This document shows, piece after piece, positions 14,657 to 17,536 of a stretch of 17,536 bases of DNA. Under the pieces are notes generated by a model, which made no database searches, was not told the origin of the DNA, and saw only the letters and a program-made list of their open reading frames with translations. The translations under genes were made by a program, and so were the position numbers. This stretch comes from UBA9865 sp035647835 (GTDB taxonomy: Bacteria > Bacillota > Dethiobacteria > Dethiobacterales > Dethiobacteraceae): positions 1-17,536 of the forward strand of contig DASRMS010000097.1 of the NCBI GenBank assembly GCA_035647835.1, in the 5' to 3' direction. Positions within the stretch are counted from its first letter, which is position 1. Every line of letters starts with the position of its first letter.

Positions 14657-16816
14657 ATGAGTCTGCAAGCATTAAAAGAAATAATTAAAGGTTATTATCC
14701 GGTAGAACCAAATTGGGACCTGCTCGAGAAGGGCTACAACTTTGCTGTAAATGCACACCAAGGTCAGAAACGGTTTTCCGGTGAACGTTATATCATTCAT
14801 CCTCTAGGAGTATCCATCATCCTAGCCGAGTTAGAGTTGGACCTGGATACCATTGTTGCGGGTCTTTTACATGATGTCGTGGAAGATACTGAGGTGACAC
14901 TGGAGGATATTGAAACCGAATTTGGTGCGGATATCTCTTTGCTAGTAGACGGTGTCACCAAACTTTCCAAGTTAGAGTTTAAATCCAAAGAAGAGCGGCA
15001 AGCCGAGAATTTGCGCAAAATGTTTATGGCGATGGCTAAAGATATTCGCGTGCTGTTAATTAAATTAGCTGATCGCACGCACAATATGCGTACGCTAAAA
15101 TACTTAACGTCGATTAAGCAGCAGGCGATTTCCCGGGAAACCTTAGAAATTTATGCTCCTTTAGCCCATCGTTTAGGGATTTATAAAATTAAATGGGAAT
15201 TAGAAGATTTAGCCTTTCGTTATCTGGAACGAGATCGCTATTATGCTTTAGTTGATAGATTAGCCAAGAAACGACAGGAAAGAGAAGCTTTTATTACGCA
15301 GATCATGGGAGCACTGCAGCCTAAGCTGCAGGACGTCAATATTAACGCCCAAATCTCTGGGCGTCCTAAACATTTGTACAGTATCTCGCAAAAAATGAAG
15401 GAACAGAATAAAGAGTTCCATGAAATCTATGATTTAACAGCGATCCGCATTATTGTCAACTCGCTCAAAGATTGTTATGGTGCCCTAGGGATTGTCCATA
15501 CTTTATGGAAACCAATTCCCGGTCGTTTTAAAGACTATATCGCCATGCCCAAATCCAATATGTATCAATCACTGCATACTTTGGTGATGGTCGGTAAAAA
15601 TGAGCTGCTTGAAGTGCAAATCCGTACTTGGGAAATGCACCGTACTGCTGAATATGGTATTGCCGCTCACTGGCGCTACAAAGAAAAAAATGATAGTAAA
15701 CAGGAAGAGGAATTTGAGCAGAAGCTGACTTGGCTGAGGCAGATCATGGAACTGCAGCAGGATAGTAAGGATGCCGCAGAGTTTATGGAAAATGTTAAAA
15801 TTGATCTCTTTGCTGATGAAGTCTTTGTCTTTACGCCCAAAGGTGATGTGATTGACCTGCCAGCCGGTTCAATTCCCCTGGACTATGCTTACAAGATCCA
15901 TACAGATATTGGCCACCGCTGCATTGGTGCCCGTGTTAATGGCCGTCTGGTAACCCTGGATTATGAACTCAAAACGGGTGATATCGTGGAGATTATGACC
16001 TCCAAACAAGGTTCACCCAGTCGCGACTGGATTAATATGGTGAAAAGTTCCGGCGCTAAAGCTAAAATTCGCGCTTGGTTTAAAAAGGAACGACGCGACG
16101 AAAACCTGGCAAAAGGCAAAGAACTACTGGAGAAAGAGCTACGTAAACAAGAGCTGGATCCCCATCTCTATTTGAAAACAGCCTTACTGCAGGAGATGGC
16201 AAAAAAATTCAACATCCATAGTGAAGATGATGCCTACGTGGCCATTGGCCTCGGTGGTGTCACAGCCCAACAGGCCGTTTCACGTTTAAAAGAAGAATAC
16301 CGCAAAAAATATGGTCCACCAGAGCCGGAACCGGAAAAAGAATTTATACCGCAAAAAACAGTCAGCAAGACAGGTAAAGGCGTAGTGATCGCCGGTATCG
16401 ACAGCATGTTACTGCGCTTTGCCAAATGCTGTACACCCGTACCTGGTGATCAGATAGTTGGTGTGGTAACACGCGGTCGTGGTGTTTCGATTCACCGCCA
16501 GGATTGCCTAAATGTTCTCAACCACCCGGATCAACACCGTTTGCTGGAAGCTCACTGGGAAGAAAATGCCGAAGGTGCCTACCCTGTGGAAATAGAAATC
16601 ACCGGCATGGATCGGCCGCAGATCTTAAAGGATGTAGTCACCGCCGTCTCGGAAAGTAAAGTTAACATTAATGCTTTAACTGGCCGCGGTACTAAAGATC
16701 GGATGTCAATTATTCAGATGACACTAGTGGTCAGGGATCTCGATCATTTGGAAAATGTCATTAATCGCCTTAGCCGTGTCCGGGATGTCTATGACGTCCA
16801 CCGCATTCATACTTAA
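14657..16816 (+). CDS. relA: Bifunctional (p)ppGpp synthetase/hydrolase (RSH family, RelA/SpoT)
   Basis: Makes and degrades the stringent-response alarmones pppGpp and ppGpp. The 719 residues contain the whole long-RSH layout. The hydrolase HD domain (about 20-180) has intact H48 in YIIHPLG, HDVVEDT (72-78) and LADRTHNMRTL (137-147), so hydrolysis is expected. The synthetase domain (about 235-345) has GRPKHLYSISQKM (235-247) and RFKDYIAMPKSNMYQSLHT (290-308), the RFKDY form of bifunctional enzymes. The TGS domain (about 388-450) starts FVFTPKGDVIDLP. A zinc-finger-like region with FAKCCTPVPGD and a C-terminal ACT domain (about 648-719) complete it. GAGGAG lies 10 nt before ATG 14657. apt, often found between recJ and rel in Firmicutes, is absent here. 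Confidence 0.97.
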   Translation: MSLQALKEIIKGYYPVEPNWDLLEKGYNFAVNAHQGQKRFSGERYIIHPLGVSIILAELELDLDTIVAGLLHDVVEDTEVTLEDIETEFGADISLLVDGVTKLSKLEFKSKEERQAENLRKMFMAMAKDIRVLLIKLADRTHNMRTLKYLTSIKQQAISRETLEIYAPLAHRLGIYKIKWELEDLAFRYLERDRYYALVDRLAKKRQEREAFITQIMGALQPKLQDVNINAQISGRPKHLYSISQKMKEQNKEFHEIYDLTAIRIIVNSLKDCYGALGIVHTLWKPIPGRFKDYIAMPKSNMYQSLHTLVMVGKNELLEVQIRTWEMHRTAEYGIAAHWRYKEKNDSKQEEEFEQKLTWLRQIMELQQDSKDAAEFMENVKIDLFADEVFVFTPKGDVIDLPAGSIPLDYAYKIHTDIGHRCIGARVNGRLVTLDYELKTGDIVEIMTSKQGSPSRDWINMVKSSGAKAKIRAWFKKERRDENLAKGKELLEKELRKQELDPHLYLKTALLQEMAKKFNIHSEDDAYVAIGLGGVTAQQAVSRLKEEYRKKYGPPEPEPEKEFIPQKTVSKTGKGVVIAGIDSMLLRFAKCCTPVPGDQIVGVVTRGRGVSIHRQDCLNVLNHPDQHRLLEAHWEENAEGAYPVEIEITGMDRPQILKDVVTAVSESKVNINALTGRGTKDRMSIIQMTLVVRDLDHLENVINRLSRVRDVYDVHRIHT

Positions 16817-16826
16817 GGAGGATCTC

Positions 16827-17279
16827 ATGCGCGCAGTTATCCAACGTGTTGCCGAGGCCCGTGTTGAAGTTGACGGGGCAATAATTGGTCAAATAAACAA
16901 GGGGTTACTAATTTTGTTGGGCATCCAGGCCGCTGATCAGGAAGCCGATCTGCGCTACCTGGTAGGCAAAATAGCCCATCTGCGAATTTTTGAAGATGAG
17001 GCAGGTAAAATGAATCTATCTTTGTTAGATATCGGAGGCAGTGCCCTGGTTGTTTCCCAGTTTACCCTCTATGCCGATACCCGTCGTGGCCGCCGACCCG
17101 GCTTTTCCTATGCCGCCGGTCCCGATCAGGCAGAGCCGCTTTACGAACAGTTTTGCAATGTTTTAGCATCTTTCGGCATCCCTGTCGCCACTGGCAGGTT
17201 CGGTGCCACCATGGATGTCCAGCTCACCAACCAAGGTCCTGTCACCATCATTATTGACAGCAGCGACAAAACATCGTAG
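16827..17279 (+). CDS. dtd: D-aminoacyl-tRNA deacylase
   Basis: Hydrolyses D-aminoacyl-tRNAs (and Gly-tRNA-Ala), protecting translation from wrong amino acids. The 150 residues show MRAVIQRVAEARVEVDG at the start, SQFTLYADTRRGRRPGFSYAA (77-97), and the cross-subunit Gly-cisPro motif in NQGPVT (135-140), preceded by GRFGATMDV (123-131). ATG 16827 was chosen because AAGGAGG (16815-16821) lies 5 nt upstream and MRAV is the family's usual beginning; the frame is open further into rel, but those starts lie before the ribosome site. The gene is 10 nt after rel. Its TAG stop is made from the first bases of the tandem palindromic repeat that follows, so the last residues may differ from relatives. 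Confidence 0.97.
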   Translation: MRAVIQRVAEARVEVDGAIIGQINKGLLILLGIQAADQEADLRYLVGKIAHLRIFEDEAGKMNLSLLDIGGSALVVSQFTLYADTRRGRRPGFSYAAGPDQAEPLYEQFCNVLASFGIPVATGRFGATMDVQLTNQGPVTIIIDSSDKTS

Positions 17280-17536
17280 GGGCGAACTGCGTTCGCCCGC
17301 ACCCATCACCCCAAGCGTAACGCCCAAACATCCCCCCACCGTAGGGGCGAACTGCGTTCGCCCGCACAGATCAAGCCCCCAAGCGTAACGCCCATCAACA
17401 TCACCCCACGTAGGGGCGAACTGCGTTCGCACGCACTGATCAAGCCCCAAGGGAAAGCACATCAACCTCCCCCACGTAGGGGCGAACTGCGTTCGCCCGC
17501 ACAGATCAAGCCCCCAAGCGCAACGCCCATCAACCT
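17276..17536 (+). repeat. Tandem array of 65-69 bp palindrome-bearing units (at least four copies)
   Basis: Four copies start with GTAGGGGCGAAC at 17276, 17341, 17410 and 17476; unit lengths are 65, 69 and 66 bp, and the fourth is cut by the window end. Each begins with an inverted repeat, GGGCGAAC, TGC, GTTCGCCC, then CGCAC. Copy 3 has one change in the right arm (GTTCGCAC). The remainder is C-rich and mostly shared, containing CCCCAAGCGTAACGCCCA in copies 1 and 2, with one base changed in copy 4 and more in copy 3. Because the parts between palindromes are themselves similar, this is a minisatellite or clustered REP-like element, not CRISPR. It may stabilise or end the upstream transcript. 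No gene is seen here. Confidence 0.9.

Noticed and set aside
17163..17465. Minus-strand open frame of 100 codons with recurring RTQFAPT-like pieces
   Set aside because: The recurring peptide is just the translation of the tandem DNA repeat, and the frame overlaps dtd antisense. It has no ribosome site or family resemblance.
17276..17536. CRISPR array suggested by regularly spaced palindromic repeats
   Set aside because: The segments between palindromes are similar to one another, and no cas genes are near. This is a tandem repeat, not a repeat-spacer array.

Overview
The window looks like a chromosomal segment of a deep-branching Firmicutes/Clostridia-type bacterium (Bacillota). The reasons are strong AGGAGG-type ribosome sites, TTG/GTG starts, a fused SecD-SecF protein, a short-type HisG C-terminus, a PHP-type histidinol phosphatase, and the order secDF-lapA-recJ-rel-dtd. 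All convincing genes are on the + strand, are tightly packed, and belong to well-known families. I saw no prophage, transposase, tRNA, rRNA or CRISPR array. I do not assign a genus.

Region 1 (1-5253) is the distal part of a histidine operon: 3' end of hisG, then hisD, hisB, hisA, hisF, hisIE and a PHP-family histidinol phosphatase. Most junctions overlap or are nearly contiguous. The exception is hisB-hisA, where hisH would normally lie. There, 106 nt of hairpin-rich non-coding DNA are found and no hisH. Imidazole glycerol phosphate synthase needs HisH for glutamine-dependent activity, so a copy is expected elsewhere.

Region 2 (5254-9402) starts with a stand-alone Rrf2/IscR-type regulator carrying three cysteines. 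A 113-nt gap follows that can fold into a three-helix RNA ending at the start codon of an O6-methylguanine-DNA methyltransferase (ogt). Then come lgt (prolipoprotein diacylglyceryl transferase), aroC and aroB (shikimate pathway), partly with overlapping ends.

Region 3 (9399-11737) begins with a perfect-consensus sigma-A promoter (TTGACA, 17 nt, TATAAT) that overlaps the aroB stop codon. It drives secDF through a leader of about 113 nt with mutually exclusive helices, one of which would bury the secDF ribosome site. A strong intrinsic terminator ends this unit.

Region 4 (11738-17279) is a second compact unit: a LapA-domain membrane protein, RecJ exonuclease, a bifunctional RelA/SpoT (p)ppGpp enzyme and D-aminoacyl-tRNA deacylase (dtd). 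The window ends in at least four tandem copies of a 65-69 bp unit built around a GGGCGAAC/GTTCGCCC palindrome. The first copy supplies the dtd stop codon.

No wholly new protein system is visible. The best leads are non-coding: the secDF switch-like leader, the structured leader in front of ogt, the hairpin element that sits where hisH is expected (a related motif with the same spacing lies before lapA), and the terminal tandem palindromes.
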